Below are positions 22,163 to 29,872 of a stretch of DNA of 34,198 nt, one piece after another (position 1 is the first letter of the stretch; the number at the start of each line of letters is the position of its first letter). Origin of the DNA: Acidobacteriota bacterium (lineage in GTDB: Bacteria; Acidobacteriota; Blastocatellia; Pyrinomonadales; Pyrinomonadaceae); assembly GCA_020846885.1 (NCBI GenBank), contig JADLDC010000319.1:1-34198 (forward strand), read 5' to 3'. Below the pieces are notes generated by a model, which saw nothing but the letters and a program-made list of their open reading frames with translations, was not told where the DNA came from and searched no databases. The position numbers were made by a program, and so were the translations under genes.

Positions 22163-22669
22163 ATGGGCCAATCATATACAAACCTGCTGTATCACCTCGT
22201 CTTCTCGACAAAGGATCGGAAACCGCTGATCGTCGGGGACGCTAAGCTGCGTTTGTACGATTATCTGGGCGGGACAATTCGCGGACTTGGTGGTATTTCG
22301 CTCGGCATAAACGGGATGGAAGATCATACTCACGTGCTCGCAAAGTTGCGGCCGGACAAGGCAGTCTCGGCGGTGTTGCGTGATCTAAAAGCCAATTCGA
22401 GCGGCTGGATGCGCGATGTGTTTCCGGATATTCGAGATTTCTCTTGGCAGCGGGGTTACGGCGCGTTTACAGTTAGTTTTTCGCAGATTGAAAAGGTGCT
22501 TGAATATATCGCGAATCAGGAAGCACATCATAGATCTCGCGATTTTCGTGACGAGTTTATTGGATTGTTGATGAAAAACGGTGTCGAATTTGACGAGCGG
22601 TATTGGAGTTATAGCGGCTGCCGCCCGCGCCTGCGGGCTACGTGGAATTATTCTCCTTCCTGGGGCTGA
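22163..22669 (+). CDS. REP-associated tyrosine transposase (IS200/Y1 family)
   Basis: 168 residues from the ATG at 22163 (MGQSYTNLLYHLVFSTKDRK). A frame extending to the GTG at 22106 lies inside a REP hairpin and is rejected. Features of Y1 transposases are present: the N-terminal strand YHLVFSTKDRKPLI, the HUH motif His55-Thr-His57 (GMEDHTHVLAKL), the WQRGYGAFTVS segment and the catalytic-type Tyr115 in VLEYIANQEAHHR. This is a single-domain enzyme that nicks single-stranded DNA at hairpins. The last ~20 residues after FDERY are encoded by REP sequence, and the TGA stop (22667-22669) lies in a hairpin loop. It is flanked on both sides by REP clusters and is a plausible mover of those repeats. 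It is probably a domesticated RAYT, since no insertion-sequence ends were recognised. Confidence 0.85.
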   Translation: MGQSYTNLLYHLVFSTKDRKPLIVGDAKLRLYDYLGGTIRGLGGISLGINGMEDHTHVLAKLRPDKAVSAVLRDLKANSSGWMRDVFPDIRDFSWQRGYGAFTVSFSQIEKVLEYIANQEAHHRSRDFRDEFIGLLMKNGVEFDERYWSYSGCRPRLRATWNYSPSWG

Positions 22670-22774
22670 CGCCCCAGGCTTTATGCTAACGCCCGCTTCG
22701 CGGGCTGCATGGAGTTCATTGATCGTTCCTGGGGCTGACGCCCCAGGCTTTATGCTGATGCCCGCGATGCGGGC
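22623..22774. repeat. REP hairpin cluster downstream of the transposase
   Basis: Hairpins in order: GCCCGC-GCCT-GCGGGC (22623-22638, inside the transposase end), CCTGGGGC-TGAC-GCCCCAGG (22659-22678), GCCCGC-TTC-GCGGGC (22691-22705), CCTGGGGC-TGAC-GCCCCAGG again (22728-22747) and GCCCGC-GAT-GCGGGC (22760-22774). The last four form two copies of a ~50-nt unit, 69 nt apart, with the same inter-hairpin text (ctttatgct). The cluster ends about 18 nt before the next gene and provides its purine-rich ribosome-binding region (GGGGAAAGGG). Confidence 0.85.
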
Positions 22775-22792
22775 TGGGGAAAGGGTAATCTT

Positions 22793-24361
22793 ATGAACAA
22801 ATATATTTTTCACAAACTCGCGATTGGAATCGTTATCTTTGCCGCTTGCGGTGTTTTGCAGGCGCAGGTTTTGAGCAGCGAGCAGATCGACGCACTTGTT
22901 GAGCGTTCGATGAAGGCGTTTGATGTGCCGGGAATTGCGGTCGGCGTTATCAAGGACGGGAAGATCGTGCATTCGAAAGGTTACGGCGTGCGGTCGCTGA
23001 ATACGAAGCAGCCGATGGACGAGAACACGCTGTTCGGCATTGCGTCGAACAGCAAGGCGTTTACGACCGCCGCGCTTGGGATGCTGGTCGATGAAGGAAA
23101 GATCAAATGGGACGACAAGGTGCGCGACTATATTCCCGAATTCAAATTGTATTCGCCCTATGTCACCGAAGATTTTACTATCCGCGACCTGTTGACGCAC
23201 CGCAGCGGGCTTGGGCTTGGTGCGGGCGATCTGATGTTCTTCCCCGACGGCAGCGATTTTACGCTGAAGGACGTGATCCACAATCTGCGTTATTTAAAAC
23301 AGGTCTCGAGTTTTCGGACGAAGTATGATTATGACAACAATCTTTACATCGTCGCAGGTGAGGTGATCGCCCGCGTTTCCGGCAAAAGCTGGCCCGAGTT
23401 TATCGAGGAACGATTTATGCAGCCGCTCGGGATGACGAAGACGGCCGCCACATTCAACCGGTTGAAGGACAAGAGCAATGTTATCGACGGCCACGCTTCG
23501 GTCAACGGCAAGGTACAGGTCATTGACCGCAGCAAGCTGGAAATCGCGGCCGCCGCGGGCGGGATCAATTCGAATGTTACCGATCTTTTCAAATGGGTCG
23601 GCACGCTGCTGGCGAAAGGAAAATACGGCGAAGGCGGATCGAAGCGGCTGATCTCGGAGGCGACGCTGAAAGAGCTTTGGACACCGCAGACGATAATCCG
23701 CGTTGGCGATCCGGGGCCGTACAATACGCATTTCGCGGCTTATGGATTGGGGTTCGGCCTGACCGACGTCAGCGGCCGCCTTCAGGTGCGGCACACCGGC
23801 GGCTTGGAAGGCATGGTGACCGAGATAACGATGATACCTGAACTGAATCTCGGCATCATCGTTCTGACAAATCAGCAGGAAGGCGGAGCGTTCATATCGA
23901 TCTCGAACCAGATCAAGGACGGCTATTTGGGCCGCAGCGGGACCGATTGGGTGAGCATGTTGTCCGAACGCCGCAAGAAGTCGCTCGCCGACGCCAAGGC
24001 GACGACCGATGCCATTTGGGCAAAGATCGACGAGGCGCAGAAGGCCGCGTCGAACGTGGACGCGGCGCCGTTTGTCGGCAATTATTCCGATGCGTGGCTT
24101 GGGCCGGTCTCGATCTCGATGAAAGACGGAAAGCCGTGGTTCCAGTCAAAACGATCGCCGCGGCTTTCGGGCGAGATGTTCCCGTACAAGGGCAACACGT
24201 TCGTCGTAAAATGGACCGACCGCAGCATGGACGCCGACGCGTTCGTAAATTTTACGCTCAACGAAGAAGGCAAGCCGTCAGGTTTCACAATGCGTGCCAT
24301 CTCGCCCCTGACGGACTTTAGCTACGATTTTCACGACCTGGAATTCCATCGCGCGAAATGA
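22793..24361 (+). CDS. Secreted serine beta-lactamase-like hydrolase
   Basis: 522 residues. An N-terminal signal peptide (residues 1-25, ending VLQAQ) indicates export. The catalytic domain (~30-395) has the class C beta-lactamase/S12 triad of motifs: Ser85-x-x-Lys88 in FGIASNSKAF, Tyr180-Asp-Asn182 in TKYDYDNN and His334-Thr-Gly in VRHTGGLEGM. A C-terminal beta-rich domain (~415-522, FVGNYSDAWLGPVSISMKDG) is typical of a DUF3471-like extension. Members include esterases, D-aminopeptidases and penicillin-binding-like enzymes, so the substrate cannot be assigned. GGGGAAAGGG (~22776-22785) serves as the Shine-Dalgarno and comes from the end of the REP cluster. It is similar in type to the partial gene at the window start. 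Confidence 0.9.
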   Translation: MNKYIFHKLAIGIVIFAACGVLQAQVLSSEQIDALVERSMKAFDVPGIAVGVIKDGKIVHSKGYGVRSLNTKQPMDENTLFGIASNSKAFTTAALGMLVDEGKIKWDDKVRDYIPEFKLYSPYVTEDFTIRDLLTHRSGLGLGAGDLMFFPDGSDFTLKDVIHNLRYLKQVSSFRTKYDYDNNLYIVAGEVIARVSGKSWPEFIEERFMQPLGMTKTAATFNRLKDKSNVIDGHASVNGKVQVIDRSKLEIAAAAGGINSNVTDLFKWVGTLLAKGKYGEGGSKRLISEATLKELWTPQTIIRVGDPGPYNTHFAAYGLGFGLTDVSGRLQVRHTGGLEGMVTEITMIPELNLGIIVLTNQQEGGAFISISNQIKDGYLGRSGTDWVSMLSERRKKSLADAKATTDAIWAKIDEAQKAASNVDAAPFVGNYSDAWLGPVSISMKDGKPWFQSKRSPRLSGEMFPYKGNTFVVKWTDRSMDADAFVNFTLNEEGKPSGFTMRAISPLTDFSYDFHDLEFHRAK

Positions 24362-24427
24362 TCAGAAGATCAAGCTGAAGCTTCGGCCTGAATTTATGCG
24401 GATTCATGATGGGAGAGAATACGATCT

Positions 24428-24548
24428 ACCAAAGAGACACAGAGGGCACAGAGATTTTTCGCTCGATCGCGCAACGGTGATTTGGATAATCAGAGTTTCG
24501 GGTTATTTTGATCTGTCTTTCTCAGTGTTCTGCGGTGACTCTGTGGTG
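24428..24548. repeat. Intergenic CACAGAG-type inverted repeat pair
   Basis: 24428-24453 (accaaagagacacagagggcacagag) and 24521-24548 are imperfect reverse complements built on CAC-AGAG steps, about 67 nt apart. The pair fills most of the 228-nt gap between the serine hydrolase and the small gene at 24590. It has REPIN-like geometry but belongs to a different sequence family from the other repeats here. A possible -10 (TAGAAT, 24578-24583) lies just before the next gene, which would make that transcript leaderless or nearly so. Confidence 0.6.
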
Positions 24549-24589
24549 AATCCGGTTCAATAGTGCCAATTTTGGGTTAGAATACAATC

Positions 24590-24805
24590 ATGAGAACGCC
24601 CGAAGAAAAGTTGCTGAATCCAAAGCCGGGAAGCAAGATCGCCGAGGCGGTTCGATATGGCCTTGACCTGACGCTTGTTGTTGAGAACCTGAGGCGAACA
24701 CCGCAGCAGCGTTTGGAGAGAATGCAGGGAGCAATGCTTGGTGTCGAAAAATTGCGTTTGGCGATGGAGACGGCGAAGGCGAAACGGCCGACAGACAACA
24801 AATGA
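24590..24805 (+). CDS. Small protein encoded upstream of the nucleotidyltransferase
   Basis: 71 residues, charged and predicted helical (MRTPEEKLLNPKPGSKIAEA, then LDLTLVVENLRRTPQQRLER). No known catalytic motif is seen. Its TGA overlaps the ATG of the nucleotidyltransferase (ATGA at 24802-24805), so the two are translationally coupled. The pairing of a small helical protein with a minimal nucleotidyltransferase is what one expects of an antitoxin-like or regulatory partner, but I cannot assign it to a named family with certainty. A TAGAAT box at 24578-24583 lies directly upstream and no Shine-Dalgarno is evident. Confidence 0.7.
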   Translation: MRTPEEKLLNPKPGSKIAEAVRYGLDLTLVVENLRRTPQQRLERMQGAMLGVEKLRLAMETAKAKRPTDNK

Positions 24806-25287
24806 TCGATATCGAAAAGGCGATAGTCGCGATGGCTTCGAATGATGTGGATTTCGTGGTCATTGGAGGCGTTGCTCTTTCGGTACACGCTACGGCATAC
24901 ATAACGTTCGACATCGATTTTGCTTATTCGAGGAACAAAGAGAATCTTGCAAAGATCGCAAAGGCATTAGCTTCATTTAATCCAAGACTTCGCGGTTTCC
25001 CGCCGGAATTGCCTTTCATTTGGGATGCGTCCACGCTATCGAATGGCTCGGTTTTCACGCTTGACACTTCAATTGGCGATATAGACTTGTTGTCTGAGGT
25101 AAAAGGACTCGGCGAATTCACCGATGTGTTGGCGAATTCGGAAAAGTTTGAACTTTGGGGATTCAGTGTAAATGTTCTTTCAGTTGATGGTCTGATCATC
25201 GCCAAGACGGCGGCGGGTCGTGAAAAGGATGTTCCGGGGTTGAAGCATCTCGAAGCAATTCGTGAAGCAATGTCTGAGAATGAGTAG
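24802..25287 (+). CDS. Nucleotidyltransferase-fold protein (DUF6036/AbiEii-like)
   Basis: 161 residues. The N-terminal half shows the nucleotidyltransferase signature: FVVIGGVALSVHA (Gly22-Gly23) followed by FDIDFAYSR with Asp37-x-Asp39, and a later GDIDLL (Asp93, Asp95) that can supply the third metal ligand. The spacing fits the minimal nucleotidyltransferases annotated as DUF6036 or AbiEii-like. Such proteins are used as toxins or modifying enzymes in two-gene cassettes, and the overlapping upstream small gene fits that. The C-terminal part (VDGLIIAKTAAGREKDVPGL) is typical of the group. It lies next to the VapC-type module and the HEPN-NB-ARC gene in what looks like an accessory island. 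The substrate is unknown. Confidence 0.8.
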   Translation: MIDIEKAIVAMASNDVDFVVIGGVALSVHATAYITFDIDFAYSRNKENLAKIAKALASFNPRLRGFPPELPFIWDASTLSNGSVFTLDTSIGDIDLLSEVKGLGEFTDVLANSEKFELWGFSVNVLSVDGLIIAKTAAGREKDVPGLKHLEAIREAMSENE

Positions 25288-25364
25288 GATCGGTCAAAGA
25301 ATTTGAATTTGCCCGGTCAAGCATTGACGCGTCGCGGGATGGGCAGTCTGATTGGGGACGGAAA

Positions 25365-25392
25365 TTACTTGACCAAGTTGGTCAAGTATAGT
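25365..25392 (+). promoter_or_regulatory. Toxin-antitoxin promoter with 21-bp palindromic operator
   Basis: ACTTGACCAAGTTGGTCAAGT at 25367-25387 is a perfect palindrome around one central G. It fills the spacer of a candidate promoter, TTACTT (25365-25370) and TATAGT (25387-25392) with 16 nt between, directly before the antitoxin ATG at 25404. This is the classic position for autorepression by the antitoxin or toxin-antitoxin complex. The predicted transcript start leaves a leader of only a few bases, so translation may be leaderless. Confidence 0.75.
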
Positions 25393-25403
25393 ACTTTCTG
25401 CGT

Positions 25404-25700
25404 ATGAGCGTTAAGAAAGCAAATATCGGCGAGTTAAAGACGCATTTGAGCGTTTATCTCAAAGGGGTAAAGAACGGCGGAATGGTGTTGGTCACCGAAC
25501 GAAATAGGCCGGTCGCGAAGATCGTTCCCCTTGACGAAGACGACCTCTACGAAACGGAAGAAGAACAGCTGATCGCCGAGGGGATCCTCAGCCCGCCGAA
25601 AAGCAGCGAGCCGCTGCCGGATGATTTCTTTGATGACCTTCCGTATATTCGCGGGAACAGGGCGATAGAAGTTTTGCTGGAAGAACGTTATGGCGATTGA
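25404..25700 (+). CDS. Phd/YefM-type antitoxin
   Basis: 98 residues. The N-terminal ~55 residues match the Phd/YefM fold: KKANIGELKTHLSVYLKGVK and GMVLVTERNRPVAKIVPLDE, the usual 'preceding helix, then VTerNRPVAkIvP' pattern. This part should dimerise and bind the palindrome directly upstream. The acidic C-terminal half (EEEQLIAEGILSPP ... DDFFDDLPY) would wrap and inhibit the PIN toxin. It overlaps the toxin gene by 11 nt. The toxin start at 25690 is preceded by GGAAG inside this gene. Confidence 0.87.
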   Translation: MSVKKANIGELKTHLSVYLKGVKNGGMVLVTERNRPVAKIVPLDEDDLYETEEEQLIAEGILSPPKSSEPLPDDFFDDLPYIRGNRAIEVLLEERYGD

Positions 25701-26127
25701 CGCGGCATTTTGGGACATAAGCGCCCTTGTCCCTCTATGCGTTTTTCAAGAGGCATCCGTTGCAGCGCAGCGAGAACATCGAAAGTACGCGTCAAAGACT
25801 TTGTGGTGGGGCACACAGGTCGAGGTTCGGAGTTCGTTCGCGCGTTTGTTACGAAATGGAGACATCGACCAGGCGGACTTTGAAATAGCCGTTAAAAAGT
25901 GGCTCACGATATCAGAACGCGCCCATGAGCTGCCCCCATCGCCGCGCGTCATTGGAATAGCGTCGGATCTTCCCGACAAGTATGGTGTCCGAGCACTAGA
26001 CGCCTTTCAACTCGCCGCCGCCCTCGTTTGGTGCAAAGAAAAGCCGAGAAATCGCCCGTTCGTCTGCGCGGACCGGCGGCTTGGTGAAGCGGCAAGTGAC
26101 GCGGGGTTTGATGTGGTTTCGCTTTAA
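25690..26127 (+). CDS. vapC: PIN-domain ribonuclease toxin (VapC type)
   Basis: 145 residues. All four PIN acidic positions are visible: Asp9 in FWDISALVPL, Glu45 in TQVEVRSSF, Asp104 in RALDAFQLAAAL and Asp128 in VCADRRLGEAA. They would bind metal and cleave RNA (tRNA or rRNA in characterised VapCs). It is translationally coupled to the Phd-type antitoxin. The length is normal. The HEPN-NB-ARC gene begins 31 nt after its stop, so the three genes may share a transcript. Confidence 0.9.
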   Translation: MAIDAAFWDISALVPLCVFQEASVAAQREHRKYASKTLWWGTQVEVRSSFARLLRNGDIDQADFEIAVKKWLTISERAHELPPSPRVIGIASDLPDKYGVRALDAFQLAAALVWCKEKPRNRPFVCADRRLGEAASDAGFDVVSL

Positions 26128-26158
26128 TCCCAGATCTCCAGCTCCTAAGATTTGTCGT

Positions 26159-28435
26159 ATGAAAACAAACACTGTCTGCTATGAGGGCATTCAACGGATT
26201 TTTCGGAACGCTGTCGTTGGCTACTTGCGAAAGGAACTGACAAACGCTTTTCCCGAGGACGTAAGTTCTAAGCTGTCATCTTCCTTCACAGTTGAAGAGT
26301 GGGAGCGAACGCAGAAACACGCTCATGGCCCTCGAAACACCGGAGCATTAAGCCTTCCGATCAAAGACGATTTCGATATTCTAAGCGTCAATCACTTCTT
26401 CAGTATATTCGATAGGTACTACGAAGTGCTTGTGCATTCAAAGCAGCCTGCACCTACGAACGATTCGAAGGAAAAGGGGCAACAGAAGAAGAAGCTTCTC
26501 GAATGGTTCAAGACGATTAAGGATCTACGAGACCCACTCAGTCATCCTGCTGATGACGATTTCTCGCGAGAGGACGCCTACGTGCTTCTCGACAGCGCTC
26601 GACGAGCATTAATTCGAATCAATTTGGTAAATGAAGCGGATGAGATTAAGAAGTTAATGGACCAGATGTATAAGGGTGGTTCGGTTAAGGAAACCGTAAA
26701 CCCACTTGAGGCTGAACTGCCCGCCCGAGAATCCGTCGTTATGGATTTTATCGGTCGAGATCTAGAGATTGGCCAATTGCGCGAATGGTTTTCTGACCCA
26801 ATGATGCGTAGATGGGCGCTTGCAGGGAAAGGCGGACTAGGAAAATCGGCTCTTGCGTATAAGTTTGCTCTGGACGTAGTAGAAAAGGCTCCTCCTCCAT
26901 TTCAGACCGTTATATGGCTAAGCGCTAAAAAGAAACGCTTCGTCGAAGGAAAGTCGGTTGATATTTCGACGCCTGATTTTTCAGATTTGGAATCTGCGCT
27001 AGATCTTTTGTTGGCCCATTTCGGATGGCTTGAAGCAATGGACCAGGCGATTAATGCGAAACAACGCCAAGTTTTGGAATTGTTGGATCAGTTTCCAGCC
27101 TTTATCGTCGTTGACGATATAGATAGTTTGGAGTCCGAGAACGAGAATGTCATTGAATTCTTTAGTATTCAGGTACCTCAAACAAAATCTAAGGTTCTAT
27201 TTACCTCGCGAAGAGTGATTTTCGGGATGGGTGGCACTACGACCCACGTCAAGGGTCTCGCGAAGGTTGACGCTGAGGCGTTTGTTTCGTCGCGTTGTGA
27301 ACAAATGGGTTTCGACCCATCGGTTTTGCCGAAGGAAGTACGCGACGACATTATTTCGGTTACTGAAGCGTCTCCTCTCTACATAGAGGATTTGATTCGA
27401 TTAATTGCAATCAAGCAACCTCGGGAAGCAATCAAACTATGGAAAGAGAAAGGCGGCATCGACGCGCGAAAGTATACCTTAGGTCGAGAATGTGAATTGC
27501 TCACGGAAGACGCCCTAAAAGTACTGCTAACTGCGTGTATAGCACAGGGAAGAACGTCAATGCCGGAAATCGAAGCTGTTCTCGGAATAGATTCTTTACG
27601 AGTTGCAGCCGCACTCCAAGAGCTACAAAAGTTGTTTCTAGTTCCTTTACCTAGCTTGGTTGAGGGTGAACAACGATTTGAAGTGAACGCAAACACAAGA
27701 GCGCTCGTTCGCGAGGTGCACGGACAGTCAGACCAATTTCGCCGCTTGTTAAGCACATATCGTAAGGTAACGACCGGAGTCTCCTCTGAGGGTAAGTATG
27801 AAACGGAAGGAATCGCACGCCAATCCGTTTTCTTTGTAAAAGTCGGCAAATTCGAAGAGGCGGAAACGCTGTTACTGAATGCGATTGCGAGGTTCCCGAG
27901 CAATGCCGAACTGATTGGTTTACTCGGTTGGGTTTATAAAAAATGGCCGCCGGCTCGGGTTGTCGACGCGCGCGAGCGCTCTGCTAGAGCGGCCCAACTC
28001 AGATGCGAGCGCTTCGAAACCCTTGACCACTGGTGCGATATGGAAATAGCCCAAAAAGAATGGAGAAAGGCTGCCGCGGCTGCGGAAAGTGCCATGAGAA
28101 TTTTTCCGGGCCATAAGAAGTTACTTTATTACTCAGGCTATGCGCGAAGCAGATTTGGAAGAGAGTTGATTAATAGTTTTCAGGATGAAAAAGGTTTCAA
28201 GGAAATAGACGCCGCGAAAAAACAGCTCAAGTTGGCTCTTGATTCAAAGAATGAGTTCTCAGGGAGGCGGGAGGAGTTGAACTCGAGAATCTATCGCGCA
28301 TTGGTTCTCGCTTGTGAAGCAATTGGAGATCGGGACGGACTCGACCACTATTTTTCGCGGTGGAAAAAGCATGATCCGGATGATTATACTTTGGACACAG
28401 AGTGGAACCGTATTTCCAGAACGTTTCGCCTCTAG
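26159..28435 (+). CDS. HEPN-NB-ARC-TPR protein (NLR-like STAND ATPase, putative defence effector)
   Basis: 758 residues from the ATG at 26159. An upstream in-frame ATG at 26081 lies inside vapC and is rejected. Residues ~1-160 are helical and contain Arg124-Asp-Pro-Leu-Ser-His129 (LRDPLSHPADDDFSREDAY), an R-x4-H motif as in HEPN/Swt1-like ribonucleases. Residues ~200-480 form an NB-ARC-type ATPase: FIGRDLEIGQL, Walker A GKGGLGKS (223-230, Lys229), Walker B FIVVDDIDS (Asp319, Asp320), sensor-like KVLFTSRR and SPLYIEDLIRL at the GLPL position. A winged-helix-like segment follows, then TPR-like repeats to the end. This is the layout of bacterial NLR-like defence proteins: C-terminal sensor, central switch, N-terminal RNA-cutting effector. 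The gene is visibly more AT-rich than its neighbours, which suggests transfer. Confidence 0.8.
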   Translation: MKTNTVCYEGIQRIFRNAVVGYLRKELTNAFPEDVSSKLSSSFTVEEWERTQKHAHGPRNTGALSLPIKDDFDILSVNHFFSIFDRYYEVLVHSKQPAPTNDSKEKGQQKKKLLEWFKTIKDLRDPLSHPADDDFSREDAYVLLDSARRALIRINLVNEADEIKKLMDQMYKGGSVKETVNPLEAELPARESVVMDFIGRDLEIGQLREWFSDPMMRRWALAGKGGLGKSALAYKFALDVVEKAPPPFQTVIWLSAKKKRFVEGKSVDISTPDFSDLESALDLLLAHFGWLEAMDQAINAKQRQVLELLDQFPAFIVVDDIDSLESENENVIEFFSIQVPQTKSKVLFTSRRVIFGMGGTTTHVKGLAKVDAEAFVSSRCEQMGFDPSVLPKEVRDDIISVTEASPLYIEDLIRLIAIKQPREAIKLWKEKGGIDARKYTLGRECELLTEDALKVLLTACIAQGRTSMPEIEAVLGIDSLRVAAALQELQKLFLVPLPSLVEGEQRFEVNANTRALVREVHGQSDQFRRLLSTYRKVTTGVSSEGKYETEGIARQSVFFVKVGKFEEAETLLLNAIARFPSNAELIGLLGWVYKKWPPARVVDARERSARAAQLRCERFETLDHWCDMEIAQKEWRKAAAAAESAMRIFPGHKKLLYYSGYARSRFGRELINSFQDEKGFKEIDAAKKQLKLALDSKNEFSGRREELNSRIYRALVLACEAIGDRDGLDHYFSRWKKHDPDDYTLDTEWNRISRTFRL

Positions 28436-28449
28436 TTTGCGATCTCTTT

Positions 28450-29829
28450 ATGAAGACAATTATTAGAGCGGGACGAGTCGTAACTGCCGTCGACGACTAC
28501 AAGGCAGATATCCTCATCGAGGAGGAAACGATTTCGATGATCGGGAAATCGCTCGACATCGAAGCCGACAAGGTCATCGATGCGGCTGGGAAACTTGTCA
28601 TTCCGGGCGGGATCGATCCGCATACGCATATGGAACTGCCGTTTGGCGGGACTTCGTCGAGCGATGATTTTTTTACGGGCACGCGGGCGGCGGCTTTTGG
28701 CGGGACGACGACGATCATTGATTTTGCGGTGCAGACGAAGGGAGAATCGATGACAGCGGGCGTCGATGCGTGGCATAAGAAGGCAGAAGGCAAGACGTGC
28801 ACTGATTACGGATTTCATCTCATCACGACCGAGTTTGAGGACGGCGATGAAAAAGAGATGTATTCGCTGATGGACGAGGGCATCACTTCGTTCAAGCTGT
28901 TCATGGCGTATCCGGGAGTTTTCCTCGCGGATGACGCGACGATCTTTCGTGCGATGTCGGCAGCAGGTCAGCGAGGCGGCCTGGTCTGTATGCACGCCGA
29001 GAACGGCATTGTTATAAATGAGATCATCAAACGCTTTCTTGCTGACGGGCGAACGGCGCCGAAGTATCATGCGTTGACTAGGCCGACCATCGCCGAGGCC
29101 GAAGGCGTGCACCGAGCTATTGCAATTGCCGAGATGGCCGAATCTCCGGTCTATATCGTGCATTTAAGCTGCACCGATGCGCTGAATCAGGTCCGTCAGG
29201 CGAGAGATCGCGGCATTCCGGCGTTTGCTGAGACGTGTCCGCAATATCTTTTTCATTCGATCGAGGATTACGGCGACGGCTGGGACGGTGCGAAATACGT
29301 GATGACGCCGCCGCTGCGTGAAAAGCACAATTGCGGTGAGCTTTGGAAAGGCCTGAAAATGGACGACCTGCAAGTCATCTCGACCGACCATTGCCCGTTT
29401 TGCATGAAGGAGCAAAAGGAATTGGGCCTAGGTGATTTCACCAAGATCCCGAATGGAGCGCCCGGCGTCGAGAACCGGCTTGCGCTGATCTATAACGGCG
29501 GCGTTGTCGAGAACAGAATTTCGCTCAATCGCTTTGTCGAATTGACCTCGACGGCGGCCGCGAAGATGTTCGGGATGTTCCCAAAGAAAGGTACGATCGC
29601 GGTTGGCTCGGACGCCGACATCGTCATCTTCGATCCAAACGGCGAAACGACATTCGGCGTCGAGAATGAACATATGAACGTCGATTATTCTTCCTACGAA
29701 GGCTGGAAGATCAAAGGCAAGGTCGAGACCGTCCTCTCACGCGGCCGCGTCGTGATCGACAACGGCGAACATACCGGCAAACAAGGCGACGGGCAGTTCA
29801 TCAAACGGGGCGAATGCGTTAAAGTATGA
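28450..29829 (+). CDS. hydA: Dihydropyrimidinase / D-hydantoinase
   Basis: 459 residues from the ATG at 28450; a longer frame from 28402 lies within the previous gene. This is a cyclic-amidase member of the amidohydrolase superfamily that opens dihydropyrimidine or hydantoin rings. The binuclear metal set is complete: His58-Thr-His60 (GGIDPHTHM), carbamylatable Lys149 (SFKLFMAYPG), His182 (CMHAENG), His238 (IVHLSC) and Asp313 (STDHCPF). The substrate-site text ETCPQYLF and MTPPLRE is also typical of this group, not of dihydroorotase. The C-terminal small beta domain (SDADIVIFDPNGE) is present. No neighbouring pyrimidine-degradation partner is seen. The upstream gap is 14 nt with no clear Shine-Dalgarno. 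Confidence 0.92.
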   Translation: MKTIIRAGRVVTAVDDYKADILIEEETISMIGKSLDIEADKVIDAAGKLVIPGGIDPHTHMELPFGGTSSSDDFFTGTRAAAFGGTTTIIDFAVQTKGESMTAGVDAWHKKAEGKTCTDYGFHLITTEFEDGDEKEMYSLMDEGITSFKLFMAYPGVFLADDATIFRAMSAAGQRGGLVCMHAENGIVINEIIKRFLADGRTAPKYHALTRPTIAEAEGVHRAIAIAEMAESPVYIVHLSCTDALNQVRQARDRGIPAFAETCPQYLFHSIEDYGDGWDGAKYVMTPPLREKHNCGELWKGLKMDDLQVISTDHCPFCMKEQKELGLGDFTKIPNGAPGVENRLALIYNGGVVENRISLNRFVELTSTAAAKMFGMFPKKGTIAVGSDADIVIFDPNGETTFGVENEHMNVDYSSYEGWKIKGKVETVLSRGRVVIDNGEHTGKQGDGQFIKRGECVKV

Positions 29830-29872
29830 GACCTTAGGCGTTGAGAATTGTTGAGACACAACGAGGTTTCTT

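Noticed and set aside
22385-23281. 298-residue reading frame on the minus strand
   Set aside because: It is antisense to the transposase end, the REP cluster and the well-supported serine hydrolase; it resembles no family and its content comes from the GC-rich complement.
26081-26158. Upstream ATG start for the HEPN-NB-ARC gene
   Set aside because: It lies inside vapC in another frame; the ATG at 26159 gives a non-overlapping gene 31 nt after vapC.
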